Positions 20,601 to 27,428 of a DNA stretch of 64,000 bases are shown piece after piece. Numbering within the stretch: position 1 is the stretch's first letter; every line of letters begins with the position of its first letter. The stretch is from CALDTK01 sp965215115 (lineage in GTDB: Bacteria > Bacteroidota > Bacteroidia > Chitinophagales > Saprospiraceae), in contig OZ244050.1 of NCBI GenBank assembly GCA_965215115.1, positions 2,914,001 through 2,978,000 of the forward strand, given 5' to 3'. A program made the position numbers and the translations under genes. The notes beneath the pieces are model-generated. The model saw only the letters and a program-made list of their open reading frames with translations. It was not told the DNA's origin and searched no databases.

Positions 20601-23600
20601 GCGCGACCGCCTCGGTGTCGCCGAGCGCCACCACGGACTACACGGTGACCGTTCGCGACGCGGCGGGGTGTACGGCCACGGCCACGGTGCGCGTGGTCGT
20701 CAACGCGACGGTGACCTCGGCGGGCACGATCAGTGGCGATCAGGACCTCTGCGGCGGGTACACCCCTTCGCCGATTACGAACGCGACCGCCGCCAGCGGG
20801 GGAACGAGCACCGCGGCGCTCGGCTACCAGTGGCAGGCCCGCACCTCGGGCGCCTGGTCGGACATCGCCGGGGCCACGGGCCCTACGTACGCCCCGACCG
20901 CGATCACGCAGACCACCGAGTACCGTCGGGGCGCGCGTCGCTCGCCCTGCGCGACCTTCGCGTACTCGAACACCGTCACGAAGGCGGTGACGACGCCGGT
21001 GACGACCGCCGGGACGATCTCCGGGAACCAGGACGAGTGCGGCACCTACACCGCCACCGCGATCACATCCGCAACGGTCGCCTCGGGCGGCTCCGGCTCC
21101 GCCGCGATCGCCTACCAGTGGGAGCGCAAGGTCGGAACGGGCGCCTGGACCCCGATCACGGGGGCAACGGCCGTCTCCTACGATCCGGGGAGCGTCACGC
21201 AGACGACCGACTTCCGCCGGGTAGCCCTGCGTTCACCGTGCACGACGCCCGCTTACTCGAACGTCGTCACCAAGGCGGTGACCGTTGGGGTCGCGAGTGC
21301 CGGAGTCATCGCGGGCGACCAGGACGAGTGCGGAACCTACACCGCGACAGCCATCGGCTCTACGGGTCCAGCCTCGGGCGGCAGTGGCGCGGCGGCAATC
21401 GCGTACCAGTGGGAGCGTAAAGTCGGGAACGGCGCCTGGGCCTCGATCGCGGGGGCCACGGGCCTTACGTACACCCCCGGGAGCATCTCCCAGACGACCG
21501 ACTTCCGCCGCGGCGCCTTCCGCGCACCGTGCACGTCGCCGATCTACTCTAATACCGTGACCAAGGCCGTCACGCAGGCCCTCACCGACGGCGGCGAGAT
21601 CGGCGGCGACCAAACCCAGTGCGGGACCTTTGTCGCGACGGCCATCGTGTCGGTTAACCCGGCGAGCGGTGGGACCGGCGCCGCTCCGATCAGCTACCGG
21701 TGGGAACAGCGCACCGGGTCCGGAGCGTGGACGCAGATCGGTGGGGCCACTGCCGAGACCTATGCACCTGGCAGTGTTTCGCAGACCGTGGAGTTTCGAC
21801 GGATCGCGACCCGTGGGGCCTGTGCGACGCCACGGTACTCCAACGTCGTCACGAAGACGGTCATCGTAAGTGTCAGCAACGGCGGCACGATCGCCGGCGA
21901 CGAGGAGGCCTGCGGCGAGTTCGGCGCCGCGGTACTCACCTCGACTACGCCGGCCACCGGTGGCACGGCGGCGCAGCCCATTACCTACCAGTGGGAACGC
22001 AAGGTGGGTGCGGGCACATGGCAGGCCATCGCCTCGGCCACCGGGGATAATTACGCCCCCGGCACCGTGTCCCAGACTACGCAGTTCCGCCGCGGAGCTC
22101 GGCGTTCGCCCTGTGCCGCGCTGGAGTACTCCAACACCGTTACGAAATCCGTCGTCGCCTCGGTCACGGTCGCCGGCGTCGTCTCCGGTGACGAGACGAA
22201 CTGTGGGAGTTTTGCGGCAACGCCTATCGCCTCCGATGGTCCCGCCAGCGGTGGCACGTCTACCGCGGCGATTAGCTACCAGTGGGAGCGCAAGGTGGGT
22301 ACGGGTGCCTGGACCGCGATCGCGGGCGCCACCGCGGCCACTTACGCGCCGGAGACGGTGACGCAGACCTCGGAGTACCGCCGCGCCGCCCTGCGGGGAC
22401 CCTGCGCGACGCCGATCTACAGCAATACGGTCACCAAGCGCGTCAACGAGGCGCCCAGCCTGACCGTAACGCCGACCCAGGCTATCTGCCTCGGGGAAAG
22501 CACGCTCCTGACCGCGACGCCGACCGGCGGACGGACACCCTACACGTACGATTGGTCCGGAGGCGCGACGGTGGGGGGGACTACCGGCGCGACCGTGGAG
22601 GCGAAGCCAACCACCGTCGGCACGTTCGACTACGCCGTTACCGTCCGCGATGCGAACGGCTGCTCGCAGGTGGCCACGGTGCGCGTCAACGTCAAGTCGA
22701 CGCCGCGGGTCACCTTCACGACGGTCAATCCCGCCGCCTGCGGTGCGTCGAGCGGCAAGGTCGTCTTCGCCTTCCCCGACGACCCTACGCGCACGAAGAT
22801 TGGCTTCTCCGTGGACGGCGGTGCGACCTGGGTGGACGTCAACGACGACACTGGGACGCACACGGTCTCGGCGCTGCCGGCCGGGAGCTACGACCTGCGC
22901 ACGCGCTGGACCGGGGGCGAGTGCCCACTGAGTCTCGGGACGGTGACGCTGAGCGACCCCGGCTCCCCGGCGGCCGACTTCGCGATTGTGGACCCGGACG
23001 AATGCGACGGCGCGACGGCTGGTTTCACGGCCGTAGACCAGGGCGTGGGCGCGGTGTACACCTGGAACTTCGGTCCCGGTGCCACGCCGCGGACCGCCGG
23101 TGGGAAGACGGCCTCGGCGGTGTTCCGGACGAGTCTCGGGGTCGAGAACATCCCGGTGACCCTGACCGTGGCGCGCCTCGGGTGCACGGCCTCCCTCACG
23201 AAGGACATCCGCCGCCGGACGAGTACCGCGCAGTTGATCTCCGCAGTGGCGACCAACGCCCCGAGCACCTGCGGCGGGTCGGACGGCAATGTGTCCTTCA
23301 CGGCGCCCAACCCGGTCGGGTCCTGTATGCAGTTCTCCGTCGACGGCGGGACGAACTGGACGACGGACCGGACGATCACGGGTTTGGCGGCCGGGGTGTA
23401 CACCCTGGAGTCACGCTACTGCAACGGCGAGTGCCGCGAGGCCTTCGGGACGTTCACGATCGCTGAGCCCGCCAAACCGGTGGCCAATGCCGGACCCGGC
23501 GTCGCGAGCTGTGCCGGGGCACCGGTGTCACTCGTCGGCTCGGCCACCGGCGGACGCGCGCCGTATACCTACGCCTGGTCGAACGGCGCCACCACCGCGA

Positions 23601-24142
23601 CCGCGGAGGTGAGCCCGACGACGACGCAGACCTACACGCTCACCGTCCGTGACGCCGGCGGTTGTGCCTCGACGAGCACCGTCACGGTGAGCGTCGGCGA
23701 CGCCGGTCTCGCGCAGGTGCGCCTGCTGGACCTCAGTCCGGCCGCCGAGCACACGACGCTCACCGACGGCATCAAGCTCCACGTCTCCCGCCTGCCGGCG
23801 AACTGGAACATCGGCGCCGTCACGTCGGGGACGGTGGGGTCGGTGAGTTTCGACGTGCCGCAGGGCACGCCGACGCGCAAGGTCGATAACACGACCGCGC
23901 GCCGCTACCCGGCCGCGACGCAGGCCGCCAACTGGAGGGCCGGGGTTTACGACCTGCGCGTCCGCGCCTACACGGCGGCGAACGCCGCCGGGGACGCCTG
24001 CGCCGACGAGACCATCCGGGTGATCATTGAGGACTACGAGATTTGTGACAACGGCATCGACGACGACGGCGACGGCAAGGCCGACTGCGACGACGACGCG
24101 TGCCAGAAGGCGACGCCCGTGCGGCAGGTAGGGCGGGAGTAA
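11603..24142 (+). CDS. Giant secreted repeat adhesin (SprB/Ig-like/PKD)
   Basis: 4179 residues, signal peptide about 1-33. Order, by rough residue: carbohydrate-binding-like sandwiches (35-460); two SdrD-B-like domains (465-715) starting ISGGVFEDRNKNGRWD; a Ca-type NGIDDDLDGKIDD motif; an IgGFc-binding-like region (740-1190); HYR-type domains (1360-1640); SprB-like repeats (PYTYAW..TYTVTV..NGC); then seven Ig-like repeats of about 95 residues (1942-2617; pattern AGxIAGDQxxCG..YQW..TEYRR..C); a tail of SprB, FPDDP, PKD and SprB modules; six more Ig-like repeats (3038-3613); and the same tail again. It ends in NGIDDDGDGKADC with no visible T9SS sorting domain. Probable role: surface adhesion or gliding. 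Dispersed-word copies at 12489, 17050 and 17190. Confidence 0.85.
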   Translation: MAMVFLSIGSAARFAGIALFVALLSLWGADVVAQCPASAVVSQTGVVNAAAATGPADGVGAELYDVADELRLEMPHTLAAGDFLKLALRRKNYGNGGTAKIRVSTNAIDVPLSYVVADDVNVSSEAGYVTITIPVPGPTRFVRLAAVDGNGDDFLVDAVWTNCPPPPPAGQTCLNVNGDFAGGLMGWTLAPSNAGVIENAGLVLNRVGNAFTSAPVTAGRVYELAAYAQSNDGRVRVEFVWYNAGGTLLSREDAITMTPRMGSKYTWTVRAPTGAASCRTYFHNLDAVRTRIDDVCFSESPLATPPVVGCLNPRSTFADGSTSGWESSKSSEIKFKHDKEDDEDDKRPAIEISKEYVRFWTDVPARGNGVYQVDMTLLGEDAGDKRTHVTIEWLTLAGVKLAETKVLDGQQVGDEWTDYARTVTAPNNPLIVSARLVFETRTSGKTWINRACVAEVGLAGASASISGGVFEDRNKNGRWDSYSGGDPWVEDVLVILFRDNGDGVQQPERDEEVDRMYTTAADGYSFAGLAAGKYFVLAYVSPTRQLGPTNAHGASSDDVDNDFYLRTWRSTSVGWTDIYTLSGSNAIRDVDMGMTRSGLAAVVGYIWADTNGDSYRNEPVGNGLNGITVRSVGTAGTLTTETTFGPDGTPGYYVFNYVQPQTARIEFARPSGTTLRAKVGDNTFNPDGRTDVITLSPDNTIWNRSAALAVSGVEVCGNGIDDDLDGKIDDFDADCSVCTVPEQVLCGDDLTYYMPPVWAMAGDAAMYSVPAYLRFTTAADLTEVRIRTQDGSFNQVVTVSRNSPREVLLPTSHLGRTAQHNLVQADAGFIITSPLPIEATYYLDGLNNKEIITLKGHHALGNRFRAGSQVAQHQLRTVSPVATCSVVWPDTADQLLREAHFVSAMASESNTRVTFTWDPARFTPAGGITSPHTVTLNRGQTYLIRDNYTNQTVSGILVQSDKAIAVVSGSQHTAMCESYGRDAGIDQLVPTCYLGSEYAVTKHPGLGIQHYAIVVADVDGTQVTADGSPTVLATLRAGEWFRYMITGAVGDVHLVRTSRPAYVFHLSGISQSNNEVGMAIAAAVDQCSGNKYLRFLRGRSGEQYLSLTTATAALADLRLNGVRVSTLAGVTVRPVPGKPTLSGLTVPQAHLLAVNELTGRDYFQAALLIAIDDKSGLFGYLTAFAPTIDVLSPSTNRPAPRYRIPTLCAGEVITHNIAASSCQGGVQIISISNNTSLGTVTQTGPLALEYRASTTGGGDDLVSVRLRDASGLETSVCINLNVCGPNINIAGLPESATLTCSDVIPTGSPSVVGATCPMATPITYADVVTAGACANEYRVRRTWSVTADCGFVVTRTRDFIFVDQSAPVFATIPADIVVECNANPPVPAMTATDLCDPAPRITYRESACGQGESPAYYKLGGNSMYLAEVTADPRLTYPASFQPLALTSFNTYDPNVELRWRVRNSNPFPVYFRYEGHGATAVTGHFVAPANVDLFFFTPRIAGPLKVHYYDHAGAWRFETKAPSYAKATIDPEGTCGCTTVRTWTATDVCGNVRTVAQRVHYVDRTAPVLSDIPSARTICTEAEFPTDVPDVADNCGAATAMVISRAAVIGPGLDSTITRTFTVTDACGNSATASQTIRKLARPVATVVAQAATCGANNGSLTLNFADNPTQSSIQFSRNGMWAPAVNDATGSFTFANLAPGTYALSARWGGGGCPVALGTHTVANHSASLGATQVYNLATGAPTITLADGGTYHLGTFPASWNVRTGVTGAEASVRQRVSGASTATRTTDAPAGFLPAVGTPAAWGIGTYTLQVEAFAKTGGTGPVCQTQTITFRLITNEVCDNGLDDDGDGLTDCDDPDCGFSVSTPAPQTICSGTSATVTATPTGGRAPYTYAWNNGAGSGSSRAVTPTVNTTYTVTVTDANGCVRTATATVNVTPTPNPGTISASQTGCVPFDPAPLTGANAGAGVTYQWQIRQGAAAWSNVSTSQNWDPGWLTAETEVRRGVRLGTCDWQYSNTVTLTPVDNVVSAGTIAGDEDGCPNFSASVIASASAASGGANAGGTVLYQWQQRPPGGGWNAIVGATAATYNPGNVTATTEYRRAARRAPCGTWQFTGSVTKTVIDDLTAAGAIAGDQDLCGGYRPSVITSTALPSGGSGGTIVYRWQVKTTGAWAWLPGTADAATYAPDPITETTSYRRAARRVDDKGNNCAVWTISEAVTKTVTSAPTDAGAIAGHQDLCGGYDPGNITSTSAATGGAGGNAIDYQWQQRTTGGWSAIVGATGATYDPGAIAITTEYRRGARRQPCNTDWVFTDVVTKAVSSALTDAGTIAGDQYGCAAFTSAVIASTSPGSGGAGAGAISYQWQARPAGGAWAPIAGAIAETYNPGAIGATTEYRRAARRMPCASWVYSAAVVKEVAGSATAGGTVAGDEEQCGGYDPGLITSTAAAVTDGTGTPDYRWQESPNGTGAWAWIAGATSATLDPGPITATTYYRRTVRSQAGNGGLCGAFQFSNTVVKTVAEAVADGGAIAGDQSACGSYDPSLITSTSAASGGAGNTAIAYGWQSRTTGTWSWISGATELTYDPGVVTTTTQYRRFARRGTCGAWAGSNTVTKTVHDAPVLTASPLQTICLGEEAPLTVVASGGRAPYTFAWTGGPIVGSSTTAGVRAKPTATGANVYTVTVRDANGCQSTATAQVNLNSVPQVTVSTTDPASCGSATGSVRFAFPDDPARTGISFSLDGGATWLPAATNAGSYTASGLRAGNYDLRTRWGNGDCPVDLGRVTLADPSAPVAAITVAAPDRCENSQIAFTAADQGAGATYAWDFGPLATPRTATGRSASARFNTTEGVDNATVTLAVTRTGCTATATQVVTIRTNPTRTISAVVSSSPTTCGGADGSVTFTAPDPSGSCIRFSADGGATWTGARTITGLAAGTYTLSAQYCNGECTADFGTFTIAAPTPPTVSAGATQTICDGATATLVASPAGGKSPYTYTWSGGAGTGATASVSPSATTDYTVTVRDAAGCTATATVRVVVNATVTSAGTISGDQDLCGGYTPSPITNATAASGGTSTAALGYQWQARTSGAWSDIAGATGPTYAPTAITQTTEYRRGARRSPCATFAYSNTVTKAVTTPVTTAGTISGNQDECGTYTATAITSATVASGGSGSAAIAYQWERKVGTGAWTPITGATAVSYDPGSVTQTTDFRRVALRSPCTTPAYSNVVTKAVTVGVASAGVIAGDQDECGTYTATAIGSTGPASGGSGAAAIAYQWERKVGNGAWASIAGATGLTYTPGSISQTTDFRRGAFRAPCTSPIYSNTVTKAVTQALTDGGEIGGDQTQCGTFVATAIVSVNPASGGTGAAPISYRWEQRTGSGAWTQIGGATAETYAPGSVSQTVEFRRIATRGACATPRYSNVVTKTVIVSVSNGGTIAGDEEACGEFGAAVLTSTTPATGGTAAQPITYQWERKVGAGTWQAIASATGDNYAPGTVSQTTQFRRGARRSPCAALEYSNTVTKSVVASVTVAGVVSGDETNCGSFAATPIASDGPASGGTSTAAISYQWERKVGTGAWTAIAGATAATYAPETVTQTSEYRRAALRGPCATPIYSNTVTKRVNEAPSLTVTPTQAICLGESTLLTATPTGGRTPYTYDWSGGATVGGTTGATVEAKPTTVGTFDYAVTVRDANGCSQVATVRVNVKSTPRVTFTTVNPAACGASSGKVVFAFPDDPTRTKIGFSVDGGATWVDVNDDTGTHTVSALPAGSYDLRTRWTGGECPLSLGTVTLSDPGSPAADFAIVDPDECDGATAGFTAVDQGVGAVYTWNFGPGATPRTAGGKTASAVFRTSLGVENIPVTLTVARLGCTASLTKDIRRRTSTAQLISAVATNAPSTCGGSDGNVSFTAPNPVGSCMQFSVDGGTNWTTDRTITGLAAGVYTLESRYCNGECREAFGTFTIAEPAKPVANAGPGVASCAGAPVSLVGSATGGRAPYTYAWSNGATTATAEVSPTTTQTYTLTVRDAGGCASTSTVTVSVGDAGLAQVRLLDLSPAAEHTTLTDGIKLHVSRLPANWNIGAVTSGTVGSVSFDVPQGTPTRKVDNTTARRYPAATQAANWRAGVYDLRVRAYTAANAAGDACADETIRVIIEDYEICDNGIDDDGDGKADCDDDACQKATPVRQVGRE
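17425..22440 (+). repeat. Duplicated in-gene repeat blocks
   Basis: Inside the adhesin, seven Ig-like units (about 17425-19450) are followed by a tail (19450-20700), and six more units (20715-22440) by a matching tail (22440-23690). Both tails begin with a QTICLGE/QAICLGE SprB unit and continue with FAFPDDP, a PKD-like WNFGP/WDFGP unit and a TCGG.DG unit in the same order. This indicates a segmental duplication of about 3 kb. Units 9 and 10 share DECGTYTATAI and YQWERKVG, suggesting a later duplication. Confidence 0.8.
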
Positions 24143-24204
24143 TCGCGGGGGAAAGCATCGGGGGGCGGGCACAACCAGCTCGCCCCCCGTGCCCTTCTCT
24201 AGGT

Positions 24205-25251
24205 ATGGCCCTCCTGACCTTCACCGACCGCGGCATCTACTGCGAGCAGGCCGACGTCTACCTCGACCCCTGGCGCCCGGTGCCGCGGGCGCTGATCTCG
24301 CACGGGCACTCCGACCACGCGCGCTGGGGGCACGACCACTACCTGTCGACCGCGCGGACGGCGGCCATCATGCGGCACCGACTGGGCGATATCAATGTCG
24401 AATCGGTGCGTTTTGGCGAAAGCCGTACGATCAACGGCGTGAAGTTCAGCTTTCACCCGGCGGGGCACATCATAGGCTCGGCGCAGATCAGGTGTGAGTA
24501 TAAGGGGGAGATTTGGTGCTTCACGGGCGACTATAAGCTCGAGGACGACGGGATCTCGGAGCCGTACGAGGTTGTCAAGTGCCACAGTTTTATTACGGAG
24601 ACGACCTTCGGGTTGCCGATCTACAAGTGGCGTCCGCAGGCGGAGATCATGGCCGAGATCAACGAATGGTGGCGGGCCTGTGCCGCGCAGGGCAAGACGG
24701 CCCTCGTGACGGGCTACTCCCTCGGGAAGGCCCAGCGGATCATCGCGAATCTGGATACGAGCATCGGGCGCATCTACACCCACGGCGCGATCGCGAACAT
24801 GAACGAGGTGCTCGAGGGGCAGGGCGTCAAACTCCCGCCGACGATCCGCTCGACGCGGGAGGTCCTGAAGGAGGACTACCTCGGGAGTCTCGTGATCGCG
24901 CCCCCGGGGGCGATCAACGGCGGTTGGGCCAGGAAATTCAAGGCCGCGAGCACGGGCATCGCCTCGGGGTGGATGGCGCTGCGGGGCGCGCGCAGGCGGC
25001 GGGCGGTGGATCGGGGCTTCGTGCTGTCGGACCACTGCGACTGGCCCTCCCTCAACACCGCCATCGCGGCCACGGGCTGCGAGAACGTGTTCGTGACGCA
25101 CGGCTACACGGCCGTGTTCTCGAAGTGGCTGCGGGAGCGCGGGTACAACGCGCACGTCGTGAGCACCGAGTACGAGGGCGAGAGCCAGGAGATCGGCGAG
25201 GGCGCCGGCGCGAAGGCCGAGGCGGAGCTGGAGGCCGCGGCCGAGGGGTAG
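24205..25251 (+). CDS. Ligase-associated MBL-fold DNA exonuclease
   Basis: 348 residues of the metallo-beta-lactamase/beta-CASP exonuclease group known as putative DNA ligase-associated exonuclease (TIGR04122 type). It opens with LLTFTDRGIYCEQADVYLDP and carries the metal motif HGHSDHARWG, then HPAGHIIGSAQI, FTGDYK, ETTFGLPIYKW and YSLGKAQR, all typical of this family. These proteins usually sit in a cluster with an ATP-dependent DNA ligase and a helicase; neither is nearby here, so the cluster is split or lost. ATG 24205 fits the family N-terminus; the frame extends upstream to 24100 inside the adhesin end. An exact dispersed word at 24410 is read as FGES. Confidence 0.88.
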   Translation: MALLTFTDRGIYCEQADVYLDPWRPVPRALISHGHSDHARWGHDHYLSTARTAAIMRHRLGDINVESVRFGESRTINGVKFSFHPAGHIIGSAQIRCEYKGEIWCFTGDYKLEDDGISEPYEVVKCHSFITETTFGLPIYKWRPQAEIMAEINEWWRACAAQGKTALVTGYSLGKAQRIIANLDTSIGRIYTHGAIANMNEVLEGQGVKLPPTIRSTREVLKEDYLGSLVIAPPGAINGGWARKFKAASTGIASGWMALRGARRRRAVDRGFVLSDHCDWPSLNTAIAATGCENVFVTHGYTAVFSKWLRERGYNAHVVSTEYEGESQEIGEGAGAKAEAELEAAAEG

Positions 25252-25259
25252 GGTAGCGG

Positions 25260-25964
25260 CTAGTAGTAATGCTCCCGTGGCAGGGGCGGGATGCCCGTGC
25301 GGGCGTAGTCGTCGGCGGCTGTCGCCAAAACGTTGATCTTCGGCTGCAGGAACCAGATGCCGATGGGCCAGTAGAGCATCGCGATGACCGCCACCGCGAC
25401 GGCGCCGTTGTCGCGGTAGTAGGGCCGCTGCGCGCTCACGTACACGCGGGCCGCGGCGATCGTGATGTAGATCTGCACCCCGAGTACGGCGAACATGACC
25501 CCGTACATTACGAGCATCCCGAAGAACATACTCTCGAATCCGCTCGGGTCGGACATGCGCCCGGCCATCTCGACGTTGGCGACGAACGTAGTGAAGATCC
25601 AGTAGTAGCTCCCGACCGCCAAGACGCTCCCGATGATGAAGGTGAGGTGGAGGGGCTTGAACAGGGACGGTCGCGGGCGGTCCACCGGGTCGGCGAGGGG
25701 TCCGAGTCGCTCGACGATGGCCCCGAGCCAGGCCCAGCTGAGCACGAGCGTGAGGAGACTCGGGAGGTAGACGTAGATCATCCCCTCGTACATCCCGCCC
25801 AGGAAGTCGGGACTCAGTCCGTTGGGCGCGCGCTGGGCCTCCTCCACGTAGCGGAACATCTTCGAGAAGGCGTAGGCTATCCACGCGATGCCACCCAGGG
25901 CGGGCAGCGCGAAGCCGATCACGAAAAACTGCCAGTGTTTGAGCCGCAGCACCTTATCGTACAT
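25260..25964 (-). CDS. Integral membrane protein, unknown function
   Basis: 234 residues with about five hydrophobic segments: FFVIGFALPALGGIAWIAY, IYVYLPSLLTLVLSWAWL, LTFIIGSVLAVGSYYWIF, MLVMYGVMFAVLGVQIYI and VAVAVIAMLYWPIGIWFL. The layout resembles DUF4328-type small membrane proteins but I cannot assign it firmly. Its stop lies nine bases from the exonuclease stop on the other strand (convergent). A variant dispersed word at 25317 encodes VLATA near the C-terminus. The promoter word TAGCTTTG stands four bases ahead of the ATG. Confidence 0.65.
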   Translation of the reverse strand: MYDKVLRLKHWQFFVIGFALPALGGIAWIAYAFSKMFRYVEEAQRAPNGLSPDFLGGMYEGMIYVYLPSLLTLVLSWAWLGAIVERLGPLADPVDRPRPSLFKPLHLTFIIGSVLAVGSYYWIFTTFVANVEMAGRMSDPSGFESMFFGMLVMYGVMFAVLGVQIYITIAAARVYVSAQRPYYRDNGAVAVAVIAMLYWPIGIWFLQPKINVLATAADDYARTGIPPLPREHYY

Positions 25965-25968
25965 ACGC

Positions 25969-25976
25969 CAAAGCTA
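25969..25976 (-). promoter_or_regulatory. Promoter -7 word TAGCTTTG
   Basis: A perfect TAnnTTTG on the minus strand, four bases before the ATG of the membrane protein gene (25964). It overlaps the last bases before the stop of the upstream lipoprotein gene, so the membrane protein gene probably has its own transcript. Confidence 0.5.
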
Positions 25977-25978
25977 GC

Positions 25979-26509
25979 CTACTCGATGTCGCGGTAGTAC
26001 TGGAGGTCGAAAAGTTCGTCGAGGAGCTTGGTCCTCGACGCGGCGGTGTACACGTCGCGGCAGCCGCCGACCCCGCTGGCCATCACGCTCAGGCAGACGT
26101 CGTTCGCGTCGGCGTCCTCGCGGTGCTTGCGGAGGCGCTCGCAGTGGCCGAGTTCGTGGAAGACGATGTACTCGCGGAGGAGGTCGCCGACGTTCGGGTT
26201 GTCCCACAGCACGGCGTCGATGACGAGGTCGTTCGGTTCCTGGATGTTGAAGCGGCACTCGCCGACGACGCCGTCGCCGCCGAGGGTGTCGATCGCGGCG
26301 GTGAGCTGGCGCTCGCTGAGGTCGACGGTGATCCCGCGGCGCTTCGCCTCGGCCTCGTAGCGGTCGAAGTAGGGCTGGAGGCGCAAGTCGACGCGGAGGT
26401 CGAGGGTCTCCTCGACCGGGTCCGGGCCCGCAAGCTTCTCCTTGCACCCGAGGGTCAACCCGATCGCCAGGGCGATGACGAGAGAGACGGAGCGGGCGGC
26501 GTGAGGCAT
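25979..26509 (-). CDS. Putative HExxH metallopeptidase lipoprotein
   Basis: 176 residues. The N-terminus ends ALAIGLTLGC, a good lipobox. The only strong motif is FHELGHCER, an HExxH zinc-site signature inside a predicted helix, followed by DVCLSVMASG; His-Glu-Leu-Gly-His with a downstream acidic cluster suggests a small surface-exposed zinc peptidase. Similar short lipoproteins occur in Bacteroidota without assigned roles. TACATTTC stands 20 bases before the ATG at 26509 as a possible promoter word. Function beyond likely zinc binding is not inferable. Confidence 0.65.
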   Translation of the reverse strand: MPHAARSVSLVIALAIGLTLGCKEKLAGPDPVEETLDLRVDLRLQPYFDRYEAEAKRRGITVDLSERQLTAAIDTLGGDGVVGECRFNIQEPNDLVIDAVLWDNPNVGDLLREYIVFHELGHCERLRKHREDADANDVCLSVMASGVGGCRDVYTAASRTKLLDELFDLQYYRDIE

Positions 26510-26662
26510 CGTGGGTGGCGTTGGCGAGCGAAATGTACGAAGCTCGGAACGTTTGCCCCTTACTGCAAGGTGTATACCGGAAAGGCAGTAGGGACGACAG
26601 GACGCCAAAGCGACATTGCGGGGGCGGCGGCGGCGGCGGGGGCAGCGGCGGCGGCGGGGGCG

Positions 26663-26677
26663 GGCTTTCGCCAAAAC
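26663..26677 (+). repeat. Dispersed word GGCTTTCGCCAAAAC (intergenic copy)
   Basis: Exact copy outside any gene, so protein coding cannot explain it. It is preceded by a GGC tract and followed about 100 bases later by the rplY promoter word. Confidence 0.9.
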
Positions 26678-26779
26678 CTGATCCGAGGGCTGTGTCCGGG
26701 CTCGGGGTCCGATAAACACCATCGGGTGTTGTTCGCGCGAGCTATTTTCCTTCGCGCTACGGGGCAAGAGGAAATTGCT

Positions 26780-26787
26780 TACATTTG
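26780..26787 (+). promoter_or_regulatory. rplY promoter -7 word TACATTTG
   Basis: Perfect match to the Bacteroidota -7 consensus TAnnTTTG, 26 bases ahead of the rplY ATG at 26814. This gene would have a short 5' leader, in contrast to many others in the window. Confidence 0.6.
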
Positions 26788-26813
26788 CGCTCCGATTGAA
26801 AAAAGCGGCGGAG

Positions 26814-27416
26814 ATGAATACCTTCCAACTGAATGGCGAGCCACGCCTAGACACCGGCAAGAAAGCGACCAAGGCCGATCGGCTCAACGGTCTCATCCCG
26901 TGCGTGGCCTACAGCCGCGGCGGGGCCGAGCACTTTACCGTCACCCTGTCCGACGTCCGCAAGCTGGTTTTCACGCCGAACTTCAACGTCGTCGACCTTA
27001 CCCTCGCCGGTGCCGAGAAGCGCGCCATCCTCAAGGACGTGCAGTACCACCCGACCACGGAGAACATCGAGCACATGGACTTCCTCCTCGTCGAGGACGG
27101 ACACGCCGTCAAGGTGGACCTCCCGCTGCGCACCGTCGGCAACTCCCCCGGCGTCAAGGCCGGCGGTCGCCTCATCCAGAGCGTGCGCACGATCAAGGTC
27201 AAGACCCTGCCGGGGACCCTCGTCGACGAGCTCACCGTCAACATCAGCAAGCTCGAGCTCGGGGAGGCGGTCCGCGTCCGCGACATCACCGTCCCGGAGG
27301 GCGTCCAGATCATGAGCAACGGCGCCATCCCGGTCGCGATGATCGAGATCCCGCGCGCGCTGCGCTCGGCCGCTACCGCCGCCGCCAAGGACGCCGCTCC
27401 CGCGAAGAAGAAGTAA
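26814..27416 (+). CDS. rplY: 50S ribosomal protein L25 (TL5/Ctc form)
   Basis: 200-residue long-form L25, a 5S-rRNA-binding ribosomal protein. The N-terminal L25 domain shows GEPRLDTGKKATKADR and the region VDLTLAGAEKRAILKDVQYHP; the C-terminal TL5 domain carries VPEGVQIMSNGA. The tail is Ala/Lys-rich and ends PAKKK. ATG 26814 is chosen because the family starts with this short beta strand; an upstream in-frame ATG at 26775 would overlap the promoter word. The next gene follows after 12 bases, so the two are probably cotranscribed. Confidence 0.93.
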   Translation: MNTFQLNGEPRLDTGKKATKADRLNGLIPCVAYSRGGAEHFTVTLSDVRKLVFTPNFNVVDLTLAGAEKRAILKDVQYHPTTENIEHMDFLLVEDGHAVKVDLPLRTVGNSPGVKAGGRLIQSVRTIKVKTLPGTLVDELTVNISKLELGEAVRVRDITVPEGVQIMSNGAIPVAMIEIPRALRSAATAAAKDAAPAKKK

Positions 27417-27428
27417 ACGACCGCCGCG

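Larger units (their letters stand above)
26510..26813. other. Divergent intergenic region with GGC-rich tract
   Basis: Between the HExxH lipoprotein and rplY. It holds a low-complexity GGCGGCGGC tract at about 26620-26662, directly followed by an exact copy of the dispersed 15-bp word (26663-26677), and the rplY promoter. No gene is supported, although one long frame runs through it. Confidence 0.6.
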
